Below, piece by piece: positions 35,776 through 44,455 of a stretch of DNA of 44,995 nucleotides (position 1 is its first letter; each line of letters starts with the position of its first letter). The position numbers and the translations under genes are program-made. Source of the DNA: Candidatus Yanofskybacteria bacterium RIFCSPLOWO2_01_FULL_42_49 (GTDB lineage: Bacteria; Patescibacteriota; Minisyncoccia; 2-02-FULL-40-12; GWA2-44-9); NCBI GenBank assembly GCA_001795615.1, contig MGKI01000011.1:1-44995 (forward strand), written 5' to 3'. The notes under the pieces were generated by a model. That model ran no database searches, had not been told where the DNA came from, and saw only the letters and a program-made list of their open reading frames with translations.

Positions 35776-36231
35776 CTAGAGTCCTAGTTTATTGATGATT
35801 TTTTCGTGGGGACTTTCGAGAAGTACTCTGATAAACCTGTCAAACATTCCATGGCGATATTGAAATTCGTCTTTATCCATCAGTGAAAACCTGACTTCTC
35901 TTCCCGTTTCCGCCTCCAAAGAAGCCAGAAAGGCGCGTAGTTTGTTTTTGTTTATATCATCTCCCACGATAAATAAATCCGCGGCGGTATCGTAAAGGTT
36001 AGAACCATTATTCTCATTCATGAATATCCCAGAAATAACAGCCAATTTTACCCTTCCCAGGCCCAATATTTTCTTTACCATTTTGTCTTTCTCGGCCGGT
36101 GATGATTTTAAGATTAAATTTTTAAGTTCGTCAAAAAACTCAAAAGAAGGATTGAGAGAATAGGTCATCCGGTCAATTGCAACAACCTTTTTTCTTGTTT
36201 TATTTTTTTTGTGTCGAGGTTTTTTAGACAT
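35776..36231 (-). CDS. Nucleotidyltransferase-like domain protein (C-terminal half of a CPR wHTH/NTase-like family)
   Basis: GRVKLAVISGIFMNE...DLFIVGDDINKNKLRAFL...VRFSLMDKDEFQYRHGMFDRFI. Confidence 0.55.
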   Translation of the reverse strand: MSKKPRHKKNKTRKKVVAIDRMTYSLNPSFEFFDELKNLILKSSPAEKDKMVKKILGLGRVKLAVISGIFMNENNGSNLYDTAADLFIVGDDINKNKLRAFLASLEAETGREVRFSLMDKDEFQYRHGMFDRFIRVLLESPHEKIINKLGL

Positions 36232-36378
36232 AGGTGGTTAAATTAACCTAATTTCTCTAATTATTCTAATTGACCTAAATAAATCCTAATAACTGAGTGA
36301 CCAAAATTTTAGACATTAGACATTTTGGTATTGGGATTTCTTTAGAATAATCAGGTTAATTAGAAAATTAGAATAATT

Positions 36379-36585
36379 CTATATTTTATTCTTCTTCACC
36401 AACCCCAGTTCTGCCAATAAGCCCAATTCTTTCTTAAGACCATCAAGCGGTTCTTGAATTCTCCTAGACAATTCGCGAACGCCAAGGTTGCCCGGATAAT
36501 TCCTGAACATAAACTTAAGCAATTTGACCCTAATACGCGAACCAAATAACTTATCCAGAATGTGCTTTGACTCCGCTTTTGACAT
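36379..36585 (-). CDS. Winged-helix DNA-binding protein, 68 aa
   Basis: LFGSRIRVKLLKFMFRNYPGNLGVRELSRRIQEPLDGLKKELGLLAELGLVKK. Confidence 0.7.
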   Translation of the reverse strand: MSKAESKHILDKLFGSRIRVKLLKFMFRNYPGNLGVRELSRRIQEPLDGLKKELGLLAELGLVKKNKI

Positions 36586-36682
36586 TTTGTATGATTGCCT
36601 TAGAATTAATGTATCCGATGCTTCAATTTACTTTGCAGCATTTGGCTCAAGTTTATAAAAAGGAACAGAAAAAGTAAAGCTA

Positions 36683-38602
36683 ATGCAAAGAATTTTTCTA
36701 AAACCAACTTCTCAAGAAATAGTTACCAAGGGAAATCCCATAGATGGCCATACCGATGTTTTTGCCTATGAGTATTATGATGACGAGGATAAAAGAGGGC
36801 TGGGCGGATTGTTCATCATCGGCAATGTAAAGCAAGATGCTGCCACGACGGAAGATGAAAATACCCCCAATGTGGCCTATGTTTCTAACCTCGTCGCCTC
36901 ACTGGCAAAACGGGAGTATTATTCAAGACCGGAAATATCACCACGGGACGCCTTCTCCGCGACTCTCAAAAAAATAAATGATGTTGTGGAAGAATTTTTC
37001 AAAAACAAGTCCTTAAAGATAAACATCGGTATATTTGCCGTCGCCGGAGAACAAATACTTATATCAAAACTGGGTAAATTCAAAATAATACTAGGCAGAC
37101 CCGCCCGCTCGCCTGGGCAGACAGGCACAAGTGGAGAACCAAGGGTAGTAGACATACTCAACAACATAGATCTCTTTAACAAAGAACAAGTCGAGGAAAA
37201 GGAATTTTCTAATATCATCTCCGGTAAAATAATGCCGGGTGACAAGCTGTTTGCTTTCTACCCAAACCGATCGATTACGGCCAGAGAAAAGTTGATAAAA
37301 GCCAGCCTTTTAAAATTCGATGATACGCAGTTCGTAGAAAAAATAAATTCCATAAAAGAGGCAAAGCCAGATTTTGATTGCGGGGCTTTGTATCTTTCTT
37401 TAAATAACTACAAGGAATTGGCGGTTAAAAAACCAAAACCGATAGTACCAGAGAAGGGCGAATTACCTGCGGTCAGCTTGGCTACAAACAACTTAAAGGA
37501 ACAAGAAGGTGTCGATAAGATCAAAACTCCGGTCCCAACATTAGTTCCGGCTCAGAATGCTGACCTGGCAATACCGGAGGAAGTGCCAAGAATAATATCT
37601 TCTGAATTTTCTCTGGGTAAAAAGAATAATCCCCTCCTTGCCCCTCTTAAAATAATAAAGAATCTCTATGCCGGTTCCGGTTCATATATAGGAAATCTAT
37701 CCGGCCGTAGATTATCCCAAAACATAAATTTCAAAAGAAAATTTGTGATTTTATCTTTAACCGCCGGATTTTTGGTGGGGGGTGTTGTTGTGGTTAAAAA
37801 ATTCATAGTAGTAAATCCGGAACAGCGCCAACTCAATATGGTTATAAATCAAACTCGGGACAATCTTAAACTGGCCAAAACCAAGATAAGCCAAAATGAC
37901 TTTATCGGCGCAAGACAACTTCTCGCAGATTCATTATCAAGCATTTACGGGGTGGGTGTTACAAACGACAAGACCAAGAAAACAACAAGCGATGTTTACG
38001 AAGTTTTAGACAACATAGACAAGGCCATCGATGTTTCTCCCTCGCTTCTTGAGATAATGCCAGAGGAACTCAGCCAAAAAATTACGGTCATAACAACTCA
38101 AAAAGAAAAATTGGCCACGAACGAATACAACATTATCTCGCCTATTGCTTTCGACATTTACGAGAGTAACTTATATGTTCTTACGCCAGACAACATCTTC
38201 AAAGTAGCCGACATCAATCAAAGCGGTAAAAAAGAATCCTCACCTTGGTTGAAATCAGGCGGCACACTGTCTCAAGCGTCAATGATATCCGTCGACGGTA
38301 ATGTTTTCGTGATGAATAACTCCGGAACCCTGGTAACTTTTTACAAGGGCGAAAAGATTTCAGAAACAAATACATTTATTGTTTCCAACAACAACGATTC
38401 CTTGCTTACATCTAAGGATTCCGACAAACTTTATGTGGTCAACAAGTCTCTCTCCAGGATATATGAATTAAACAAAGAATCTAAATCACTGATAAGGACT
38501 CTCAAGGTCGGCAGTTCAGAACCTTTCGTAGACGCATACCTAACCGGCAACAGCACTATAATCATTACCACTAAAGACGGTAGAATCTGGGAAATCAAGT
38601 AG
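36683..38602 (+). CDS. Large membrane protein: PP2C-like(?) N-terminus, TM, C-terminal propeller-like domain
   Basis: Intact 639-aa ORF; TM KFVILSLTAGFLVGGVVVV. Confidence 0.7.
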   Translation: MQRIFLKPTSQEIVTKGNPIDGHTDVFAYEYYDDEDKRGLGGLFIIGNVKQDAATTEDENTPNVAYVSNLVASLAKREYYSRPEISPRDAFSATLKKINDVVEEFFKNKSLKINIGIFAVAGEQILISKLGKFKIILGRPARSPGQTGTSGEPRVVDILNNIDLFNKEQVEEKEFSNIISGKIMPGDKLFAFYPNRSITAREKLIKASLLKFDDTQFVEKINSIKEAKPDFDCGALYLSLNNYKELAVKKPKPIVPEKGELPAVSLATNNLKEQEGVDKIKTPVPTLVPAQNADLAIPEEVPRIISSEFSLGKKNNPLLAPLKIIKNLYAGSGSYIGNLSGRRLSQNINFKRKFVILSLTAGFLVGGVVVVKKFIVVNPEQRQLNMVINQTRDNLKLAKTKISQNDFIGARQLLADSLSSIYGVGVTNDKTKKTTSDVYEVLDNIDKAIDVSPSLLEIMPEELSQKITVITTQKEKLATNEYNIISPIAFDIYESNLYVLTPDNIFKVADINQSGKKESSPWLKSGGTLSQASMISVDGNVFVMNNSGTLVTFYKGEKISETNTFIVSNNNDSLLTSKDSDKLYVVNKSLSRIYELNKESKSLIRTLKVGSSEPFVDAYLTGNSTIIITTKDGRIWEIK

Positions 38603-38620
38603 TTGTAAAGCCAAACCCCC

Positions 38621-38814
38621 GCTTCTTTTTCTCACGGATTCCTCATAGAGCAGTTGCGACTCGCTCCTAATTTTATCAGACCAATTGGGGATACCCCGAC
38701 CCGGCCATGCGGCTTCCGGTAGGGTCCGTTCCGGGTCACCCCAATTGGTGCCCAGAAAAATCGCGTCGCTCATCTGCAACTGCTATCTATTCGTCATAGT
38801 GAGAAAAGAGAAGC
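38621..38814. ncRNA. Candidate ~194-nt rod-like structured RNA/inverted repeat, strand unresolved
   Basis: Collinear stems 38621-38635/38799-38814, 38649-38657/38776-38784, 38679-38690/38739-38750, 38698-38704/38731-38737. Confidence 0.55.
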
Positions 38815-38875
38815 AAGGGTTTCGCTTTGCTTTGTGTAGGTGCGTATATGGCACGTTGAAAAACACCACAAGCGA

Positions 38876-39102
38876 GCAACGCCTGTCGCAATTTTATCAC
38901 TTGACGAGTCAATAAAATTTATGAGAGTAGGACAGGTTTTATCTAAAATCATAGGTCGAACGCCGATCCGCCATTCGCCAACTGGCGAAGGCGGAGAGGA
39001 GGCAAGAGAGGGTAACCTGTGATTTTAGATTATAAAACCTGCCCTATCTTGAGTAGGTTTTTGAAGACGAAGAACCGTGATTAAAATTGCGATAGGTGTT
39101 GT
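38876..39102. ncRNA. Candidate ~227-nt nested inverted-repeat element
   Basis: Outer arms 38876-38900/39077-39102; middle arms 38924-38956/39015-39050; inner palindrome 38968-38994. Confidence 0.55.
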
Positions 39103-39242
39103 GAGCGACTATTTGAATTCAACCCTTCGAATCCCTCAGAGTTGAACTTAAATATTCTATTTGAGTTCGCTAGAGTAATTCAAAACTTGACAATAATACT
39201 AAATACATTAACATATAGCCAGCACAATAGAGGAGGAAGCAC

Positions 39243-39392
39243 ATGGACAAACTTTTTGGATTGAAAGTTCATTGGAAAATCCAAATTATAATTCTAATAA
39301 GTCTTGTATTGATTTCCTTCTATGTTCTTGCCATGCAATCCAGAGGTTCTATTCTCGATACGGCCCTAAAATGTTTTTTCCAATATCCATAA
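39243..39392 (+). CDS. 49-aa single-TM small protein MDKLFGLKVHWKIQIIILISLVLISFYVLAMQSRGSILDTALKCFFQYP
   Basis: SD GAGGAGGAAG, TTGACA at 39187-39192, terminator directly downstream; below the ORF-track size cut-off. Confidence 0.75.
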   Translation: MDKLFGLKVHWKIQIIILISLVLISFYVLAMQSRGSILDTALKCFFQYP

Positions 39393-39410
39393 TCCCTTCG
39401 GGGATTTTTT
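39391..39410 (+). terminator. Terminator with TTCG tetraloop
   Basis: AATCCC-TTCG-GGGATT-TTTT. Confidence 0.9.
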
Positions 39411-39416
39411 AATGTC

Positions 39417-39441
39417 AAAAAAGAGCCTAAGGCTCTTTTTT
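39417..39441. terminator. Bidirectional terminator (rplL side)
   Basis: AAAAAAGAGCC-TAA-GGCTCTTTTTT. Confidence 0.9.
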
Positions 39442-39481
39442 GATTCAGTAATCAATTACGAAAATAAACCCGTATTTTTGG

Positions 39482-39853
39482 TTACTTGAGTTCAACTGTT
39501 GCGCCGGCTGCCTCGAGTTTTGTTTTCATTTCTTCGGCGTCAGCTTTCTTAACTCCCTCTTTGACATTGGCCGGAGCCTTATCGGTGATATCTTTGGCTT
39601 CTTTAAGCCCCAACCCGGTTATCTCTCTTAGCGCCTTGATAACTTGTATTTTAGCGCCACCAGCATCTTTCAAAATAACCGTATAGCTATCCTTCTCCTC
39701 AGTTCCTTCTGCGGGGCCGCCTTGGCTCGCCGAAGCTGCGCCAGCAGCGAAGGCAGCTGATACGCCGAATTTATCTTCCAAGGCCTTAACTAACTCGTTT
39801 AGTTCGGCTACTGACATTTTTTCCACTTCTTCAATAAATTTTGTTTTATCCAT
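39482..39853 (-). CDS. rplL: 50S ribosomal protein L7/L12
   Basis: [56 protein letters not shown]. Confidence 0.97.
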   Translation of the reverse strand: MDKTKFIEEVEKMSVAELNELVKALEDKFGVSAAFAAGAASASQGGPAEGTEEKDSYTVILKDAGGAKIQVIKALREITGLGLKEAKDITDKAPANVKEGVKKADAEEMKTKLEAAGATVELK

Positions 39854-39962
39854 GTTTTAAATTCAAAATGTAAATATCAAAGTGTAAAATTACAGTTCAA
39901 AATCTTAAAATTTTATAATTTTACATTGTCATTTTGCATTTTGATTTTTAAGTTTTACATTA

Positions 39963-40484
39963 TTAAACCCCTGCTTTCTTTTTACTAATCTCATTCATTG
40001 CTACCGCTAATCCTCGTATCGGATATGTAAGCATTCCGACCAATCTGCCCAAAAGCACTTCTCTTGAAGGCATCTTGGCCATTTCCATAAATTTATCAAC
40101 ATCAATAAAACTTTCATCAACAAACGCTCCAAAAAACCTCAACGCCTGATTCTTTCTGGAAAACTCATAAAGCTTTTTGGCAACTGTGTAAGGATCATCG
40201 TCGCCCATCACCAGTCCGATTGATCCTTCCATGCCAAATACATCGATTCTATCTCCATCAGCCGACGGATTAATGCTTTTAAAAGCTAGGTCTATCAGTG
40301 ATTTTTTAGCTACAACATATTCAGAATTTAACAATCTTAACATTCTTTTTAATTCAGTCATCTGAGAAACCGACAACCCTTTTTCTCCTGCTTTAGAAAA
40401 AGACGTAAAGACGGTAATTTTAGTTTTCGGAAGTTTGTCTTTTAACTGCTCGAGTTCTTTTTTCTTTTGTGTTTTTGGCTTCAT
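39963..40484 (-). CDS. rplJ: 50S ribosomal protein L10
   Basis: L10 family sequence, upstream of rplL. Confidence 0.95.
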   Translation of the reverse strand: MKPKTQKKKELEQLKDKLPKTKITVFTSFSKAGEKGLSVSQMTELKRMLRLLNSEYVVAKKSLIDLAFKSINPSADGDRIDVFGMEGSIGLVMGDDDPYTVAKKLYEFSRKNQALRFFGAFVDESFIDVDKFMEMAKMPSREVLLGRLVGMLTYPIRGLAVAMNEISKKKAGV

Positions 40485-40625
40485 GTCTTTTTGCTAACAA
40501 AAAATCTGCTTACCGCAGACCGACCAAACAAAACAAGAGTTTTGTCCCCATTCGGCGCGTCTTACTTCGGCTCGCCGAAGCCCAAAGGGCAAAGGCGGCT
40601 TAATGCACGCTGTCTCTACGGTTAC
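40485..40625 (-). promoter_or_regulatory. Ribosomal L10 leader-like 5' UTR, with a palindromic repeat inside
   Basis: Minus strand GTAACCGTAGAGACAGCGTGC...TCTGCGGTAAGCAGA upstream of rplJ; promoter TTGACA(40655-40660)-N17-TAACAT(40632-40637). Confidence 0.7.
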
Positions 40626-40667
40626 TTAAGCATGTTATCAAGGCACAAGCAAAATGTCAACTCGTTA

Positions 40668-40815
40668 TCTAAATCCTAATTTCTAAACAAACCCAAATAT
40701 CAAATCTCCAAAATTAAAAAAGTTTTGAATTTAGAATTTTGAATTTGTTTAGGATGTAGATATTAGAGTTTAGGATTTGATTAGGTCAATTAGGTTAATT
40801 GGGGCAATTAGAAAT
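40668..40815. repeat. AT-rich inverted-repeat spacer
   Basis: AAATCCTAATTTCTAAACAAACCCAAATATC / GAATTTGTTTAGGATGTAGATATTAGAGTTTAGGATTTG. Confidence 0.7.
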
Positions 40816-41901
40816 TTATAGTCCGAGGTGTTTACGTCTATTAGCCGCATGTTCCGCTGCTGTTTTGGAGAAAATTATTTGGCCCCCGTCGCGAGTGGAT
40901 AGATAATACAGATAATCGCTTTGGGTCGGGTTCAGCACCGCCTGTATCGCCGTAATTCCAGGATTGGCTATTGGACCCGGCGGAAGTTCAGCGCGAGTAT
41001 AGGTATTGTATGGCCCGTCGATTTTAATTTCGTTGGCAACTCCGATTTGACTCACATCGCAGTACTCGACATTTTGATATTTCGACATTTCGATATTTCT
41101 TACGCACACTCCATAAGAAACTGTCGCATCTATCTGTAATAACATACCCCGCGCTAATCGGTTTTCTATAACACCGGCCACCAAGCGCATGTCTTCTTCA
41201 GACTTTGCCTCTTTCTCAAGAATAGACGCTATAACTATAATCTCTTTTTGTTTTTCAACGCTTAAATCTTCGAATGCTTCTGCGGTTTGACTTTTAAAAT
41301 TAGCTAGCATTTTATTTGCCAGTTCGGTAGCCACTCCGTCTTGTTTTTGATTTTGTTCATTGAAATTTATTTGTGATTTGTGATTTGCCTGCCCGCCGAA
41401 GCCTTGGCGAAGGCGAGTGGTTTGTGATTTTCGTAAACGATATGTATCCGGAAAGAAATATCCTTCATCACCATAATATTTTTTGACAAAATCACTGTCT
41501 CCAATCAAGCCCAAGGAGCTCAACCGCTTATCTATATCAAAAACATTAAACCCTTCGGGTATTGTTATGGCTGTGTCGTTGGATTCAGCAAGACCTCTAG
41601 CCATTGAATACACAACAATCGGAATAGTGGTTCCCGGCTCAAAAACATATCTTCCGGCCTGAAGTTTTGTCTCATTTCCGGTAATTAGAGTATAGACAAT
41701 AAAGACAAATTTATTTTCTATGACACCGCCTTCTTCCAGAACATCCGCGATGGCGTAAACACCCTGACCCTCATTAATCACCACCTCTTTTGAATCCCCG
41801 AGAGGCGATCTAAAAATTATAAACCCCAACCAACCAAGTAAAACAATCGCTGCCATTGCAGCGATTGTTTTACTGTCCTTAATTCTTAATTCATAACTCA
41901 T
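40816..41901 (-). CDS. mltG: Endolytic transglycosylase MltG (YceG); start likely MSYELRIK
   Basis: EGYFFPDTYRL, ASILEKEAKSEEDMRLVAGVIENRLARGM.LQIDATVSYG, YNTYTRAELPPGPIANPG. Confidence 0.93.
   Translation of the reverse strand: MSYELRIKDSKTIAAMAAIVLLGWLGFIIFRSPLGDSKEVVINEGQGVYAIADVLEEGGVIENKFVFIVYTLITGNETKLQAGRYVFEPGTTIPIVVYSMARGLAESNDTAITIPEGFNVFDIDKRLSSLGLIGDSDFVKKYYGDEGYFFPDTYRLRKSQTTRLRQGFGGQANHKSQINFNEQNQKQDGVATELANKMLANFKSQTAEAFEDLSVEKQKEIIVIASILEKEAKSEEDMRLVAGVIENRLARGMLLQIDATVSYGVCVRNIEMSKYQNVEYCDVSQIGVANEIKIDGPYNTYTRAELPPGPIANPGITAIQAVLNPTQSDYLYYLSTRDGGQIIFSKTAAEHAANRRKHLGL
41388..41420. repeat. In-frame palindromic element inside mltG (encodes TRLRQGFGGQA), flanked by AATCACA filler
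   Basis: GCCTGCCCGCCGAAGCCTTGGCGAAGGCGAGTGG between TTGTGATTTG units. Confidence 0.85.
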
Positions 41902-41911
41902 ATATACTGTA

Positions 41912-44407
41912 CTATAACGGCTCTCTGTCAAGAACTCTGGCAGGCGGAATACTGACTTTACCCGCTTTAAGCTCTTTCAACTTCTGGACAACAACTTCGC
42001 TATCTTTATTTATTTCCACACTAAGAATTCTTTCCAGTTGTGCTATGGCCTGATCAATTTGTTTTCTTTCTTCATATATTGAAGCGAGATACCATCTGGC
42101 GTTTGCATAATCGGGGAAAAGAACAACAGCTTTCTGCAGTTGTTCGAAGGCTTTATTTTTTTGATTAGCCCGATAATACAGAATCCCCAGTTCAAACGCA
42201 AGACCCGGCTGTTCGCTATTAAACGGAGCCAGGGTTTCCAATTGTTTTATTGCTTCGTTTAGCTTGCCTTGCCTTTCATATACGGAGCCGAGGTTATAAA
42301 TAGCAAGCCCAAAATTGTTGGATAATTCTATCGCTTTTTTAAACGCGTCCTCCGCTTTCATAAGCGCCGCATCGGATTGTTGTATAAATTGATTCGCAGA
42401 CGCACTATTTGACGCAGCAAGTTGTATCAGCAGTTCAGCTTTAAAAAGGTACATATTCCCGATGCGATTGTGAAATGCCGGGTCGCCTGGCCTTAACTCT
42501 GAAGCTTTTAAATAGGCCGATTCCGCCAAAGCATCGGCACCATCAATTAATCGCAAAAGATTTTGGTAGACTTGGCCCAAATTAGTCCAGTTACTTGACT
42601 CATTCGGAGCTACTTGCGTTGCTCTTTGCGCCAAAGCCACGGCCGAAGAAAGATAATTTTGGACTCTATTGTTTTTTTCGTTATCGCCTTTCACTGGCTG
42701 GGTATTCAATTCCTGGGATAAGAGAACCAGAGCCAGTTGCGACGATAATCTGTAAAACCTGTCATCGTTGCCTTTCCAGTTTATAGCCTCAACGGTGTAA
42801 TTCAAAGCATCTTTAACTTCCGTCTGGCTGACTGCTTTTGCGTATTTCAGATCAGCAACATAATTAAGAGAAACGAAATACAAACCGACAAGAACCAATA
42901 TAAGTCCTCCGATAAAGCCCAGCGAAGAAATTAGCGACAGAGACGCTTTTTTTTCTATGTTATAAACGACTCTCTGGTTGCCCCATATAGCTAGTACCAA
43001 GAATGAAAGCAGCAAATAAAAAATGAAAGCAAGGGTCAGATTAAACGGGTAGAAAAACATAGCCACGATTGTAGCAACCGCAGACGACACAACCCCGATA
43101 TCTTTACTCGACATATCGACATGTCGGAATTTCGATATATTTTTCGCCAGCAACCAACCTAACAGCCAAAACACAAAACCCAAGGCCACTAATCCCACAA
43201 GTCCGTTGTGAACAGCTACATTCAAAACATATGAGGTAGAGTCAAAAAGTTTGACCCCAGATAAAGTCGAGTTCCTTAATTCTCCGGCTCCATGTTTGTC
43301 AAAAGCAAGGGAGAAATTTTCAGGCCCATAACCAAAGACCGGATTTTCCTTCAGTGTTTCCAGAACAACTTTACCAGAAAGTCCATACGAAGGCGCTATT
43401 TCTGCCGGCAGGTTATTTTTTATAAACACCAAATTAAGATTTACCACGATCAGAAAGATCCCCAGCACAATCACCGTCATCGGAAATAAAAATTTTCTAA
43501 TGCCATAGGTATTTTCACTATCTGTTGATGCCAAGCTTTCAAACATAACCACCGCAACCATGCCGGCTATCGCCACAACCCATAGAACCCACCAGTTGAT
43601 AACGACAAGCACAGCGAGAGCCGCGAAAGCGCCAATTTTCGAAATATCGAAATATCGAAATATCGAAATTTTCGTTCTGTAAAGCATCGACAGCACAATG
43701 GCCGCTGTCATTCCAAGAACATTCACAGAACCGAGAGTATTGAATGCCCGAGAGACGGTAAATTGCAATATTGAAATATTTAAATATTTAAATATGTGCA
43801 GACCGAACATCTGTAAGAGGCCGTATACTAAGGCAAGAGTCAATGAAACCAGAAAATAACTTCTGATCCTTTCGCCCTTGTCGTCAAAAGAGTTAACAAT
43901 GAGCAGATACACAACGGCGAATCCGACCACAATAAGAAGAGAGTCGCTCAAGCTGCCTACCAGTCCGAACACACTCTTAAACTTATCCATGGAAAAGATA
44001 GAAGACAAAATTACGGCCCCAGTCAAAGCCACGATGCCCTTATCAAGAGGGTTGAATCTCCATGACAGCTTACCGGACATCACAACATCCAAAAGCCACA
44101 ACACAAGCCCTGCTCCGGCAACTAAGGTGAGGAGCATTTGCTTGTTCAGCTCCAAAAAACTAGATGTCCACGGTAAAAAAAACAGGGGCATCAGAAAGAC
44201 GCCAACTAACAGAACCCATCTGGCTGCTTTTTTATAGATCGTTTCCGTTAGAACATCGTTGACATCGAAAACCCCCTGGTCTTCCGATGTCTGTCCGCCT
44301 GTGCCCGCCTCTGGAGGGTCCTCTGGAAGATACGAACCCGTACCCTCCTCGTAATTAATATATTCTGCTTCGACCGTTTTTTTCTTTAAAAAATTAAAAT
44401 TCATCAT
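41912..44407 (-). CDS. O-antigen ligase-like polytopic protein with C-terminal TPR domain
   Basis: ~12 TM then TPR arrays (AIYNLGSVYERQGKLNEAIKQLE...). Confidence 0.85.
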   Translation of the reverse strand: MMNFNFLKKKTVEAEYINYEEGTGSYLPEDPPEAGTGGQTSEDQGVFDVNDVLTETIYKKAARWVLLVGVFLMPLFFLPWTSSFLELNKQMLLTLVAGAGLVLWLLDVVMSGKLSWRFNPLDKGIVALTGAVILSSIFSMDKFKSVFGLVGSLSDSLLIVVGFAVVYLLIVNSFDDKGERIRSYFLVSLTLALVYGLLQMFGLHIFKYLNISILQFTVSRAFNTLGSVNVLGMTAAIVLSMLYRTKISIFRYFDISKIGAFAALAVLVVINWWVLWVVAIAGMVAVVMFESLASTDSENTYGIRKFLFPMTVIVLGIFLIVVNLNLVFIKNNLPAEIAPSYGLSGKVVLETLKENPVFGYGPENFSLAFDKHGAGELRNSTLSGVKLFDSTSYVLNVAVHNGLVGLVALGFVFWLLGWLLAKNISKFRHVDMSSKDIGVVSSAVATIVAMFFYPFNLTLAFIFYLLLSFLVLAIWGNQRVVYNIEKKASLSLISSLGFIGGLILVLVGLYFVSLNYVADLKYAKAVSQTEVKDALNYTVEAINWKGNDDRFYRLSSQLALVLLSQELNTQPVKGDNEKNNRVQNYLSSAVALAQRATQVAPNESSNWTNLGQVYQNLLRLIDGADALAESAYLKASELRPGDPAFHNRIGNMYLFKAELLIQLAASNSASANQFIQQSDAALMKAEDAFKKAIELSNNFGLAIYNLGSVYERQGKLNEAIKQLETLAPFNSEQPGLAFELGILYYRANQKNKAFEQLQKAVVLFPDYANARWYLASIYEERKQIDQAIAQLERILSVEINKDSEVVVQKLKELKAGKVSIPPARVLDREPL

Positions 44408-44455
44408 AAAACATCATACCACTTCAAAAAAAACTATCAAACACTAAGTGGATAA

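Noticed and set aside
38540-39022. ORFs at 38540-38779 (-), 38685-38915 (+) and 38840-39022 (+)
   Set aside because: Overlap the large inverted repeats and lack initiation signals; better explained as non-coding structure.
38621-39102. RNase P RNA, tmRNA or SRP RNA
   Set aside because: No GAGGAAAGUCC/ACAGAA (RNase P), tRNA-like ends (tmRNA) or SRP apical motif recognised on either strand.
1551-41000. CRISPR array
   Set aside because: Repeats are degenerate, AT-rich and inverted, without regular unique spacers; no cas genes.
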